The position numbers and the translations under genes are program-made. Source: Dactylosporangium vinaceum (GTDB lineage: Bacteria; Actinomycetota; Actinomycetes; Mycobacteriales; Micromonosporaceae). From it: a stretch of 64,000 bases of DNA. Position 1 is the first letter of the stretch, and every line of letters starts with the position of its first letter. Where the stretch lies: the NCBI RefSeq assembly GCF_019904175.1, contig NZ_CP061913.1:9548001-9612000 (forward strand), written 5' to 3'. Below are positions 1 to 8,568 of the stretch, one piece after another. The notes under the pieces were generated by a model that had not been told where the DNA came from, did no database searches, and was given only the letters and a program-made list of their open reading frames with translations.

Positions 1-150
1 GCCGCCGAAGCGGCGCACCACGTTGTCGGCGACGAGGATCGGGTCGGGTTTCGGCACGCCCGGCTCGCACGGGATGTCGGCCAGTGCCGCCGTCGCCCGT
101 TCCTTGGCCGTGTTGATCGTGCCGGGCGTCTGGATGGGCTCAGCGGACAT
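1..150 (-). CDS. livG: Branched-chain amino acid ABC transporter ATP-binding protein (LivG type), 5' part only
   Basis: The first 50 codons of a minus-strand gene that leaves the window at base 1. The ATG is at 148-150, inside the end of livM (stop codon 140-142), so the two genes overlap by 11 bases and are probably translationally coupled. A hydrophilic 35-residue leader is followed by PILVADNVVRRFGG, the usual first strand of LivG-type ATPases just before the Walker A loop. Walker A itself lies outside the window. The assignment rests mainly on position after livH and livM; LivF or a fused form cannot be excluded. Confidence 0.75.
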   Translation of the reverse strand, partial: MSAEPIQTPGTINTAKERATAALADIPCEPGVPKPDPILVADNVVRRFGG

Positions 151-1138
151 CGAGCATGACCTCCCTCTTGTCGCCGAAGATGCCCTGCGGGCGGTAGATC
201 AGCAGCAGGATCAGTCCGATGCCGACGAGGATGTACCGCACCGAGCCGGCCTGGTTGACGGTGATCAGCCAGGTCGGGATCACCTTGTTGTTGATCGCCT
301 CCGACAGCGTGGAGTCGATGAACACGAGCAGGACCCAGAAGATCGAGGCGCCGACGACCGGGCCGAAGACCCGGGCCGCACCACCGAGGATGACGATGGT
401 GTACGCGAAGAACGTGAACTCCGTGCCCCACGTGTCCGGCTGCACCGCCGCGCGGTCCAGGGCGAAGACGAAGCCGCCGAGGCAGCCGATGACGCCGCCG
501 AGGACGAGCGACTGCATCTTGTAGGAGAAGACGCTCTTGCCGAGGCTGCGCACGGCGTCCTCGTCCTCGCGGATGGCCTTGAGCACCCGGCCCCAGGGGC
601 TCTTCATGAGCAGCCACACGACCAGGCAGCTCAGCGCCACCAGGACCCAGCCGACCAGCAGGACCCACAGCTCACGGTCGGTGAACGTGATGATGTCCGC
701 GATGTTCACGCCCCTGCTGCCCTGGAAGGGGCTCAGGTCGTAGAAGTCCTGCGAGAAGCCCTGCAGGCCGTCGGAGGCGCCTGTCCACTTGCGCAGGTCG
801 GTCGCCCGGTAGAACAGCCGGATGATCTCGGCCGCCGCGATGGTGACGATGGCCAGATAGTCCGCCCGCAGGCGCAGCGTCGGGATGCCCAGCAGCAGGG
901 CCAGCAGCACCGCCGCGGCCAGGCCGATGCCGACGCCGAGGAAGAACGGCAGGCCGAACGTGGCGACGGTGATCGCGATGCCGTAGGCCCCCACGCCGAG
1001 GAACGCCGACTGCCCGAAGTTCAGCAGGCCGGTGTAGCCGAAGTGGACGTTGAGTCCGATCGCCGCGAGCGCGTAAGCAATAGTCGTGGACCCGATGATT
1101 GATTCCAGCGAGACGCTGAAGATTGACTGCCAGTTCAT
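140..1138 (-). CDS. livM: Branched-chain amino acid ABC transporter permease LivM
   Basis: 332-residue polytopic inner-membrane protein of the LivM family, one half of the permease of a high-affinity Leu/Ile/Val-type importer. The family hallmark GYTGLLNFGQ occurs near residue 35, followed by the G-x-G-A-Y-G segment; a further conserved stretch (AIREDEDAVRSLGK) near residue 190 is the cytoplasmic coupling loop that contacts the ATPases. It starts 10 bases after livH stops and overlaps the next ATPase gene, so the three form one operon. The transported substrate cannot be read from the permease; amides, urea or aromatic acids are also carried by this family. Confidence 0.93.
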   Translation of the reverse strand: MNWQSIFSVSLESIIGSTTIAYALAAIGLNVHFGYTGLLNFGQSAFLGVGAYGIAITVATFGLPFFLGVGIGLAAAVLLALLLGIPTLRLRADYLAIVTIAAAEIIRLFYRATDLRKWTGASDGLQGFSQDFYDLSPFQGSRGVNIADIITFTDRELWVLLVGWVLVALSCLVVWLLMKSPWGRVLKAIREDEDAVRSLGKSVFSYKMQSLVLGGVIGCLGGFVFALDRAAVQPDTWGTEFTFFAYTIVILGGAARVFGPVVGASIFWVLLVFIDSTLSEAINNKVIPTWLITVNQAGSVRYILVGIGLILLLIYRPQGIFGDKREVMLDVR

Positions 1139-1148
1139 CGTGTCCCCC

Positions 1149-2438
1149 TTAACCGATCCGCGCCCGGCGGCCGAGGATGCCCTGCGGCCGGAAGAGCAGG
1201 ATCACGATCAGTACCCCGAGCGCGCCGACGGTCTTGAGCTCCGACGGGATGAACAGCGTCGACAGCTGCACGAACAGGCCGATCACGAGGCTGCCCACCA
1301 GGGCGCCCCAGGCCGTGCCGAAGCCGCCGAGCGTGACTGCCGCGAAGACGAGCAGCAGGATCTGGAAGCCCATCTGGTAGCCGACGTTCTGGTAGGCGCC
1401 CAGGATCGCGCCGGCCAGCGCGGCCAGCCCGCCGCCGATCGTCCAGACCAGCCGGATGATGCGGTCGACGTTGATGCCGGAGGCCGCGGCCAGGGCCGGG
1501 TTGTCGGCGACCGCGCGGGTCGCCTTGCCCAGACGGGTGCCGAGCAGGGCCCAGGAGACGCCGACGAGGGCCACGATGGCGATGACGTCGCTGACGAGGT
1601 TCTTCGGCGCGATGGTGAACGGACCGTAGTGCTCGCCGGGCTGGGCGTTGTAGTCGGAGAAGGCGCGGGTCTCGCCGCCGAAGAAGTACAGGAAGATGTA
1701 CCGCACGGCCAGCGACAGACCGATGGAGATGATCATCGTCGTGACCATGTTCGTGCGTCGCCGGCGCAGCCAGCCCCAGAAGACCCGGTCCTGCAGGTAG
1801 CCGACCGCACCGCCGATCACGACGGCGATCAGGCCGGAGAGCACCAGCGGCAGCCCGATGGTGACGTTGAACAGGAAGGTCATCAGCGCGCCGAAGGTCA
1901 CCAGCTCACCGTGCGCGAAGTTGGTCAGACCCGTGGTGCCGAAGATCAGCGAGACGCCGAGCGCGGCCAGGGCGATGATGAGCGCGAAGTGAAGGCCGGT
2001 GTAGAGCAGGTCGGCGTACCTGTCGAAGCTCGACGGCTTCGCGGGCGCACCCGGCTGGTTCGATCCGGCACCGCCCTTCGGCCCGAGCGGGAACAGCACG
2101 TTGCGGGCCTGGCCGTCGGCGACCGACGGGGTCAGGCTCGGCCGGTTGTTCGTCAGGACCACGTCCGCCGGGAGCGTGGACTGGTCGAGGTCGACCCGAT
2201 AGTCGCCGGGCCCGGTGACCGGGATACTCCACTTGCCATCGGCGTCTGACGTTGCGGTGCCCGCGGGCGCGCCGTCCTGGGTGAACGCGTTGATCTTGAC
2301 TCCGGCGACGGGCTTGTCGCCGTTCTTCAACGTTCCCTGCAGCGCTTCCCCTTCGGCCCAGGCGCTCGTGGCGCCGATGCCGAAGGCGAGCATCACGCAG
2401 GCCAGGAAGGCCGTGAGCATGATCACGGCTCTACGCAA
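1149..2438 (-). CDS. livH: Branched-chain amino acid ABC transporter permease LivH with N-terminal extracytoplasmic Ig-like domain
   Basis: 429-residue LivH-type permease if translation begins at the TTG at 2436-2438, which has AGGAG five bases upstream; a longer in-frame start exists at 2456. The first 28 residues form a signal peptide or signal anchor ending near ATSAWA. Residues about 30-100 (LKNGDKPVAGVKINAFTQDG, then T-S-D-A-D-G-K-W) resemble a carboxypeptidase-regulatory/Cna-B beta-sandwich. A Pro/Gly linker leads into the usual permease with FGTTGLTNFAHGELV near residue 165. Ordinary LivH is about 290 residues, so roughly 130 residues are extra. First gene of the liv operon; no substrate-binding protein gene lies in the window. 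Confidence 0.88.
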   Translation of the reverse strand: MRRAVIMLTAFLACVMLAFGIGATSAWAEGEALQGTLKNGDKPVAGVKINAFTQDGAPAGTATSDADGKWSIPVTGPGDYRVDLDQSTLPADVVLTNNRPSLTPSVADGQARNVLFPLGPKGGAGSNQPGAPAKPSSFDRYADLLYTGLHFALIIALAALGVSLIFGTTGLTNFAHGELVTFGALMTFLFNVTIGLPLVLSGLIAVVIGGAVGYLQDRVFWGWLRRRRTNMVTTMIISIGLSLAVRYIFLYFFGGETRAFSDYNAQPGEHYGPFTIAPKNLVSDVIAIVALVGVSWALLGTRLGKATRAVADNPALAAASGINVDRIIRLVWTIGGGLAALAGAILGAYQNVGYQMGFQILLLVFAAVTLGGFGTAWGALVGSLVIGLFVQLSTLFIPSELKTVGALGVLIVILLFRPQGILGRRARIG

Positions 2439-2570
2439 TGGTGCTCCTCGAATCAACGGTTACTGGCTGTGCATCCCGGTCCTCGGGACTGGCGGATCAT
2501 AGCCCGGGGCACAAGCCATTTGTGCGCTGTTATCAAGCCGTTATTCGATACAGAGCAAGCAGCTAAAAGG

Positions 2571-3182
2571 TCAGGACTCAGGCGTTACAGCACTGTTTCC
2601 GCCGGCGGTTTCGGCAATGATCCGATCGGCTACTTCCCGCATGGTCATGCGGTGGTCCATCGCGGTGCGCTGGATCCATTTGAAGGCCTGTGGCTCGTTC
2701 ATCCCGTAGGTCGCCATCAGCTGCCCCTTGGCCCGTTCGACCACCTTGCGCGTCTCCAGCCGCTCCGTAAGCGTCGCGACCTCCGACTCGAGCACGGACA
2801 GCTCCGCGTATCGGGACACCGCGATCTCCACCGCCGGGACCAGGTCACTCTTCTGGAACGGCTTCACGAGGTAGGCCATGGCGCCCGCCGCCCGGGCCCG
2901 CTCCACCAGGTCCCGCTGGCTGAACGCGGTCAGGATGACGACCGGCGCGATCCGGCCGCCGGCGATCTTCTCCGCCGCGGCCAGGCCGTCCATGATCGGC
3001 ATCTTGATGTCCAGGATGACGAGATCGGGCTTGAGCTCCTCGGCGAGCCGGACAGCCGTCTCGCCGTCGCCGGCCTCGCCGACGACGTCGTAGCCCTCCT
3101 CGACGAGCATCTCCCGCAGGTCGAGACGAATCAGCGCCTCGTCTTCCGCGATGAGCACCCGCCGGCTCTGTGCCTCGGCCAC
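2571..3182 (-). CDS. pdtaR: ANTAR-domain response regulator (PdtaR type)
   Basis: 203-residue two-component regulator that acts on RNA rather than DNA. The receiver domain (about 1-120) shows the acidic pair in LIAEDEALIR, the phospho-acceptor Asp in LVILDIKMP, the conserved Thr in VILTAF and Lys in LVKPF. The C-terminal ANTAR domain (about 130-190: RKVVERAKGQLMA..., then A-F-K-W-I-Q-R-T-A-M-D) is the antiterminator helix bundle. The GTG at 3180-3182 is chosen because VAEAQSRRVLIAEDE is the family's normal N-terminus; upstream in-frame codons run back into the tRNA. No partner kinase is adjacent, as is usual for this group. The homologue in Mycobacterium is Rv1626. Confidence 0.9.
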   Translation of the reverse strand: MAEAQSRRVLIAEDEALIRLDLREMLVEEGYDVVGEAGDGETAVRLAEELKPDLVILDIKMPIMDGLAAAEKIAGGRIAPVVILTAFSQRDLVERARAAGAMAYLVKPFQKSDLVPAVEIAVSRYAELSVLESEVATLTERLETRKVVERAKGQLMATYGMNEPQAFKWIQRTAMDHRMTMREVADRIIAETAGGNSAVTPES

Positions 3183-3265
3183 AAGCCTCTCCCGATCCGA
3201 TCCGACTCCACCGACGGTGGTTACCGTCGCGATCAGAGTAGTGGGTACCCTAGTGCGGCGTACTC

Positions 3266-3342
3266 GTCCCGGTATCCCAATCGGCAGAGGAACGGAGCTC
3301 AAACCTCCGACAGTGTGGGTTCGAATCCCACCCGGGGCACCA
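3266..3342 (+). tRNA. tRNA with anticodon CAA (Leu), short variable loop, encoded CCA
   Basis: The cloverleaf folds by eye: acceptor GTCCCGG/CCGGGGC (one G-T pair), a 3-bp D stem TCC/GGA with GG in its loop, anticodon stem CGGAG/CTCCG with loop CTCAAAC, T stem GTGGG/CCCAC with loop TTCGAAT, discriminator A at 3339 and CCA at 3340-3342. The anticodon is CAA, reading UUG leucine. The variable region is only five bases (ACAGT), whereas leucine tRNAs normally have a long class II arm, so the identity deserves a check. It lies divergent from the ANTAR regulator. Confidence 0.85.
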
Positions 3343-3356
3343 AACGTCCGCTTTCG

Positions 3357-4175
3357 TCACGGTTGCCGGTGGACCGGCTGCGCGCCCTCCATGAGCAGGT
3401 CCAAATTCGTGCCGGTGACCACCTGGGCCGGCTGGCGGTCCCGCCCGGCCAGCGCGGCCAGCCGGGCGATCGGCAGGCGATCGGGCTCCACCGCGCAGGC
3501 GAAGACCACATTGCCGAACCGCCGGCCGCGCAGCAGCTCCGGCCGGACGATCAGGCACAGGTCGGCGAACGCGGTGCGCAGTGTGGCTCCCTGGGCCCGG
3601 GAAAACGCCAGGGGTGCGAGATCGGCCACATTCAGCGCGTAGACCCCGCCGGGGGCCAGCAGCCGGGCCACGGCGGCCGCGAAATCTACATCCGAGACGC
3701 TCTCGGGCATCTGCGCCGCGTCGTACACGTCACCGATGATGAGGTCGTAGGAGCCCGCGTCGAGCTCCGCCACGGTCTCCCGGGCGTCGCCGAAGAGCAG
3801 GTCGATCCCGGCCTCCGGCGGCAGCGGCAGGATGCGCTGGACGAACGCGGCCAGCCGGCGGTCCCGCTCCACGACCAGCTGCTCGGAGCCGGGCCGGGTC
3901 GCGGCCACGTACCTCGGCATGGTGAACGCCCCGCCACCCAGGTGCAGGACCCGGATCGGCTCGCCCTCCGGGAACGCCGCGTCGACGACCGAGCCGAGCC
4001 GGCGGGTGTACTCGAAGAACAGGTGCGCCGGGTTCTCCATGTCGACGTACGACTGCTGCACCTCCTCGACGAGGAGCGTCCAGCCGCCCTTGCGTCGCGG
4101 GTCACGCACCAGCCGGGCCGCGCCGTACTCCCCGTTTTCGGCAATGCCCTCGATGATCTCCCGCCAGCTTCCCAT
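3357..4175 (-). CDS. Spermidine synthase-like SAM-dependent protein
   Basis: 272-residue protein with the Rossmann core of polyamine aminopropyltransferases. VLHLGGGAFTMPRYV (about 76-90) is the nucleotide-cofactor loop, LVVERDRRL the acidic end of strand 2, LLFGDARE the motif II region, and YDLIIGDVYD carries the Asp that in spermidine synthases acts on the amine; VLAPGG-type text (LLAPGGVYALNVAD) follows. The start is preceded by the stand-alone ATG at 4173-4175. Many actinobacterial members of this fold have no demonstrated polyamine activity, so the substrate is open. It is divergent from the EAL gene. Confidence 0.8.
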   Translation of the reverse strand: MGSWREIIEGIAENGEYGAARLVRDPRRKGGWTLLVEEVQQSYVDMENPAHLFFEYTRRLGSVVDAAFPEGEPIRVLHLGGGAFTMPRYVAATRPGSEQLVVERDRRLAAFVQRILPLPPEAGIDLLFGDARETVAELDAGSYDLIIGDVYDAAQMPESVSDVDFAAAVARLLAPGGVYALNVADLAPLAFSRAQGATLRTAFADLCLIVRPELLRGRRFGNVVFACAVEPDRLPIARLAALAGRDRQPAQVVTGTNLDLLMEGAQPVHRQP

Positions 4176-4242
4176 TGGGGCACAACCTACCCGGTAACGG
4201 CGAAACCCTCAGCTGGAGGCAGGGCGCGCCGAATCAGCGGAC

Positions 4243-5514
4243 ATGGAGGGCCGCACCATCGTCATCCGCACGGTCGACGACGTCATCGACGCCCGTGCGG
4301 TCACCACCGTCTTCCAGCCGATCGTCCGGCTCGACTCCTGGAACCACCGGCGCTTCGAGGTCGCCGGCTACGAGGCGCTGACCCGCGGCCCGGCCGGCAC
4401 GCCGTGGGAGGAGCCGCTGGCGCTGTTCGAGGCGGCCGCCGAGCGCGGGCGGCTGGCCGAGCTCGACTGGGTGTGCCGGGCGACGGCCTACCGGGCGGCC
4501 CTCGACGGCGGCCTGCCGTTCGGCCTGACGCTGTTCGTCAACGCGGAGACGGCCGCGCTCGGCGAGCCGTGCCCGCCGGACCTGGCCCCGACGATCCTCG
4601 ATGCCCAGCTGCGGCTGCGGGTCGTGGTCGAGATGACCGAGCGGGCCATCGGCGATGACCCGTCGGCCCTGCTGACCGCGGCCGAGGCGTGCCGCGGGTC
4701 GGGCTGGGGCGTGGCCCTCGACGACGTCGGCGCCGAGCCGGCCTCGCTGTCGGTCATGCCGTTCGTACACCCGGACATCGTCAAGATCGATCAGCACCTG
4801 ACCCAGCGCCCCGCCGGCCCGCAGGCGGCCCGGGTCGTCAACGCGATAGTCGCCTACGCCGAGCGCGCGGGCGCCGCCCTGCTGGCCGAGGGCGTGGAGA
4901 CCCGCGCGCACCTCGACGCCGCCCTGGGCATGGGGGCCACGCTCGGCCAGGGCTGGCTCTTCGGCCGCCCCGGCCCGCTGCCGCCGGACGTGCGCAGCCG
5001 CGCCGGCACGGCCACCGTCCCGTTCGTCGCCGCGCCCGCGGCCCCGGGCGGGCGCACACCCTACGAGCTCGTCGCCGCCCGCCGGCCGACCGCCGAGGCC
5101 ACGAAGCGGATGCTGCTGCCGCTGAGCCACTACCTGGAGGCGAAGGCCCGGGACCCGGACGAGCCGCCGATGCTGCTGGCCTCGTTCCAGGAGGCGCGCT
5201 ACTTCACCGCGCTGACCGCCCGCCGGTACACCGCGCTCGCCCGCGACGCCGCTCTGGTCACCGTGCTCGGCACCGATCTGCCGAGCGCCCCGGTCCCGGG
5301 CGTCCGCGGGATCGCCCTCGCGGCCGACGACCCGCTGCGCGGCGAGTGGAACGTCATCGTGGTCGGCCCGCACTTCGCCGGCGCCCTCGTGGCCCGGGAC
5401 CTGGCCGACACCGGCCCCGACATGCATCGGCGGTTCACCTACGCGCTGACCTACGACCGCGGCCTCGTCCTGGACGCGGCCCGTGCGCTCCTGCAGTGGA
5501 TTGTGCCAACATAG
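4243..5514 (+). CDS. EAL-domain c-di-GMP phosphodiesterase with C-terminal DICT-like sensory domain
   Basis: 423 residues. An EAL domain occupies about 20-240 and keeps the residues needed for c-di-GMP hydrolysis: EAL in YEALTRGP, Asn in VNAET, Glu in VEMTER, the Asp pair in ALDDVGA, Lys in VKID, Glu in AEGVET, and Gln in GQGW. A Pro/Ala linker precedes a C-terminal region (about 270-420, starting near TPYELVAARRP) resembling the DICT sensory domain found with EAL and GGDEF modules in actinobacteria. There are no membrane segments, so it is cytoplasmic. A GGDEF cyclase is encoded at 46.3 kb. The following lipoprotein gene begins seven bases after its stop. Confidence 0.88.
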   Translation: MEGRTIVIRTVDDVIDARAVTTVFQPIVRLDSWNHRRFEVAGYEALTRGPAGTPWEEPLALFEAAAERGRLAELDWVCRATAYRAALDGGLPFGLTLFVNAETAALGEPCPPDLAPTILDAQLRLRVVVEMTERAIGDDPSALLTAAEACRGSGWGVALDDVGAEPASLSVMPFVHPDIVKIDQHLTQRPAGPQAARVVNAIVAYAERAGAALLAEGVETRAHLDAALGMGATLGQGWLFGRPGPLPPDVRSRAGTATVPFVAAPAAPGGRTPYELVAARRPTAEATKRMLLPLSHYLEAKARDPDEPPMLLASFQEARYFTALTARRYTALARDAALVTVLGTDLPSAPVPGVRGIALAADDPLRGEWNVIVVGPHFAGALVARDLADTGPDMHRRFTYALTYDRGLVLDAARALLQWIVPT

Positions 5515-5520
5515 GCGTTC

Positions 5521-6396
5521 ATGAAGCGGCTCACGGCGCTGGTAGCCATCCTTGCCCTGGCGCTGAGCGGCTGCGGGTCCGGCAAACCCGACAAACCCCA
5601 GAAGCCCGATCTCAAGGTGCGCGTCGAGCTCACCCAGGGCCGCGTCGACGAGGTCCGGCACACCGTCCAGATCTCCATGCACAACGACGGCCCGGCGAAG
5701 CTCGTCGTGCAGCAGCTCGAGCTCAAGGCCCCGTCGTTCAAGGACGGCGCCGGCCCGGTGAAGGCCGACGCCTGGCTGCCGCCGGGCGGCCTGCAGGTGG
5801 ACGTCCCCGTGTCCTACGGCACCGGTATCTGCACCGGCGACGACCTCAAGCCGCGCGCCGCCGCGTCCACCGTCGAGATGCGCGTGCAGACCGAGGACGG
5901 CCGGGTCACCGACGTGACGGTGCCCGTCGCCGACCCCAACCCGATGCTCGACAAGCTTCTCGCCATCGACTGCCAGCAGGCGTACCTCGACCGCCAGGCG
6001 ACGTTCACCTTCGGCCCCTGGACCCACCTGCCCAGCGGCTGGGTCGACGGCACCGTCATCGTGAAGCGGACCGGCTTCAAGGGCACGATCACGCTGCAGG
6101 AGTTCGTCGGCTCGATCCTGCTCGAGGTGCTGCCGACGCCGCAGCGCGAGGCCACCCCGAAGCCGTACGCCGTGCTCCAGCCGGGCACCGACGAGGTCCG
6201 CATCCCGATCATCGTGGACGGCGAGCGCTGCACCCCGCACGCCCTGGCCGAGATCAAGAAGCCGTACGTGTTCCCGGCGTGGGTGAGCCTCGACGGCGGC
6301 CCCCTGCTGTACACGGAACTCAAGATCACCGATGCCGAGGTCGCCGCGTTCAAGCCGGTCATCGATGCCTGCGCGGCCGGCCACACGCAGATGTGA
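5521..6396 (+). CDS. Putative lipoprotein, unknown function
   Basis: 291 residues beginning with a lipoprotein signal (MKRLTALVAILALALSGCGS, lipobox LSGC). The mature part looks all-beta, with alternating hydrophobic residues and acidic surfaces; about 20-130 and 150-285 could be two similar sandwich domains. Four Cys remain in the mature region, possibly as disulfides. I do not recognise a named family. The start is six bases after the EAL gene stops, so the two are probably co-transcribed, although a c-di-GMP enzyme and an external lipoprotein have no obvious shared role. Confidence 0.8.
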   Translation: MKRLTALVAILALALSGCGSGKPDKPQKPDLKVRVELTQGRVDEVRHTVQISMHNDGPAKLVVQQLELKAPSFKDGAGPVKADAWLPPGGLQVDVPVSYGTGICTGDDLKPRAAASTVEMRVQTEDGRVTDVTVPVADPNPMLDKLLAIDCQQAYLDRQATFTFGPWTHLPSGWVDGTVIVKRTGFKGTITLQEFVGSILLEVLPTPQREATPKPYAVLQPGTDEVRIPIIVDGERCTPHALAEIKKPYVFPAWVSLDGGPLLYTELKITDAEVAAFKPVIDACAAGHTQM

Positions 6397-6473
6397 CAAC
6401 GGCGCGGTGACGCTTCTTTAAGCCAGCTTTAGGCCGGTTGCACGCTGTGAGCCCTGGTGACATGCTCCCAGCC

Positions 6474-8519
6474 ATGTCTGAGGCCGGTCGGCGGGTCCGC
6501 GCCGCCCTCCCCGCGGTCGCCGTGCTGGTCCTCGCGACCCTGGCGACCCTGGGCCTGTCGACGCTGCTCGGGTTCGCACCGCTGCCCCCGGCCTGGCGGC
6601 TGGTCCTCGTGTTCGTCCTCGCCGTCCTGCTCGCGCTGGCCGCCGCCGACCAGGTCCGGGCCGCCCTCACCGGCTGGGAGGGCGCCGCCGCGGCCGAGTG
6701 GGGCACACACCGCCGCCCCCGCCGCAGCCTCGTCACCGGAGACATCACCCAACCGCAGACATTCCACAGACAACGCCCTTCGTGGGTACGTCTGGTCGTC
6801 GCCGGCACCGCATTCCTCGCCCTCGCCGCGCTGCTGTGGGTGTCACAGGTCCCCGGGCACGCCGCCGCCCTCGCGGCGGCCTCGTTCCTGTTCGGCTATG
6901 CCGCATACGCCCTGCCCGTCCTGCCGCTGCTGTTCGCCTGGCCGCTGCCCCGCCTGCCGCGCGAGCCCTGGCCCTGGCGCATCCTCGTGGTTCCCGTGGC
7001 CGACCGCCGGCTGTGGCGCTCGTCGGAGCTGACCGTGCTGGGCGTCGGGACCTGGCACTTCCTGCGCGAGCGGGTCCTGACCCGGGCCACCGGCATCGCC
7101 GTCGCGCTCCTCGGCCTGCTGCACCTGGTCCGCGGCAACCCGCACGTCGCCGACGGCGGCACGGCCCGCGCCGGCGGGCTGCTCGGCTTCCTCATCGCCG
7201 AGCCGCTCTCCCTCGCACTGTCGGCCGGCGGCGCGATCGCGCTCCTCGGCGGGGTCCTGGGTGTGGCCGCGGCCGTCATCGCCGCCTCGGTGGGCCGGGC
7301 CTGGGGCACCGTCACCGGCTACGTCGCACTGGCCCTGCTCGTCGCAATGCCGCTCGGCGCGGTCGGAGCCGGCCACTGGTACGGCTTCGAGTATTACCTG
7401 CGCACCGAGAACGGCCACGTGGTCGTCGTCGCCGGCCTCTCCCCCACCCACCGCCAGGCCGTGCACGACACCGACCTGGCCGTCGACGGCCTGTCCCCGT
7501 CCCTGCGCCAGCTCTTCGCCGAAGGCCTGCCGGTCGCCGACTACGCCGACGGCGAGCGGATCGCGAAGGCCCTGGCCGCCCCGGCGACGGCCGCCGCCGA
7601 CAGCTACGCGGGCGAGCAGTTCGACCTGAAGGCCGGCGAGTGCTTCGACTGGATCGGCGGCTCGACCCAGCTGCGATACGTGGCCCAGTGCAACGCCGCC
7701 CACGTCGGCGAGGTCACGTTCGTCGGCCACCTCCCGTTCACCGTCGACCCCGGCGCGAAGGCGGTGGACACGGCGACGCGCGCGATGTGCGAGCAGTCGT
7801 ACGGTGACTATCTGGGGGTACCGTTCGGCCAGTCGTTCCTGCCGCTGGAGAAGCCCCTGCTGCCGCCGGGCCTGGACAAGGCGTGGCACGTGAGGCCCGT
7901 CATCGCCTGCTGGCTCGGCTCGGTCGGCCCCTGGCCGCTGAAGGGCACGAAGACCGTCGCCGCGCTGCAGCAGAAGTCGCCCTGGGGCCCGTCGGGCGGC
8001 TGCAAGATCGAGGTCCCCGACGCCCTGCGCATCACCGCCGAGCAGCCGAACGCCCGCTGCCTGGCCCCCGGCCCCGACCAGCGCCTGACCGTCCCCGGCG
8101 CCGGCTTCAACATCGACCTCGAGTTCGCCGCGATCGGCAAGACCGCCGGCGGCGCCCGCATCGGCGCCGGCTGCTTCGACGGCGCGGACCTGGCGAACGG
8201 CTACAGCTTCGAGGTCAACGCCGACGGCCTGATCGAGATCTACAAGCACGCGGGCGACCAGCACGCCCGCCTGGCCGCCTCGGCCAAGCCGAAGAACGCC
8301 GCCCCGCCGACGACCGCCTCGACACCGCTGCAGGTGACCTGCAAACCGGCGGCCGACGGCGGCGTGGAGCTGACCGCCTTCTCAACCGGCAACCGCAAGG
8401 CCACCTTCGTGGACAAGGACCACCCGTTCACCTCCCTGAGCCCCCGCCTGCTCCTGACCAACGGCACCTCCCCCGGCGTCGTGATGACGACCATGATCTT
8501 CAGCGCCACCCGCCTCTGA
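6474..8519 (+). CDS. Membrane protein with Septum_form-like domain
   Basis: 681 residues from the ATG at 6474; in-frame starts at 6438 (TTG) and 6462 are also possible. The N-terminal half has about seven hydrophobic segments (residues 10-60, 100-160, 200-310). From about residue 385 the text GECFDWIGG...QCNAAHVGEV...GHLPF, then further Cys-containing repeats, resembles Septum_form (PF13845), an extracytoplasmic actinobacterial domain. The last 180 residues look like a beta-sandwich. A hydrophobic N-terminus with an external C-terminal module suggests a surface protein. The specific role is unknown; septum involvement is only a family name. Confidence 0.75.
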   Translation: MSEAGRRVRAALPAVAVLVLATLATLGLSTLLGFAPLPPAWRLVLVFVLAVLLALAAADQVRAALTGWEGAAAAEWGTHRRPRRSLVTGDITQPQTFHRQRPSWVRLVVAGTAFLALAALLWVSQVPGHAAALAAASFLFGYAAYALPVLPLLFAWPLPRLPREPWPWRILVVPVADRRLWRSSELTVLGVGTWHFLRERVLTRATGIAVALLGLLHLVRGNPHVADGGTARAGGLLGFLIAEPLSLALSAGGAIALLGGVLGVAAAVIAASVGRAWGTVTGYVALALLVAMPLGAVGAGHWYGFEYYLRTENGHVVVVAGLSPTHRQAVHDTDLAVDGLSPSLRQLFAEGLPVADYADGERIAKALAAPATAAADSYAGEQFDLKAGECFDWIGGSTQLRYVAQCNAAHVGEVTFVGHLPFTVDPGAKAVDTATRAMCEQSYGDYLGVPFGQSFLPLEKPLLPPGLDKAWHVRPVIACWLGSVGPWPLKGTKTVAALQQKSPWGPSGGCKIEVPDALRITAEQPNARCLAPGPDQRLTVPGAGFNIDLEFAAIGKTAGGARIGAGCFDGADLANGYSFEVNADGLIEIYKHAGDQHARLAASAKPKNAAPPTTASTPLQVTCKPAADGGVELTAFSTGNRKATFVDKDHPFTSLSPRLLLTNGTSPGVVMTTMIFSATRL

Positions 8520-8568
8520 CCCCGCCGCGGCTACCGGCCGGCCGCCGGGGCGGCCGCGGTCCCCCGCC

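Noticed and set aside
23..1102. Long plus-strand open frame of 359 codons
   Set aside because: Antisense shadow of livM; composition is Asp/Gln/Arg-rich with no family motif, as expected from a frame opposite a GC-rich gene.
4234..6399. 721-codon minus-strand open frame
   Set aside because: Antisense to the EAL protein and lipoprotein genes, both of which have clear motifs and a good start; the minus frame reads as Gly/Arg/Asp-rich shadow.
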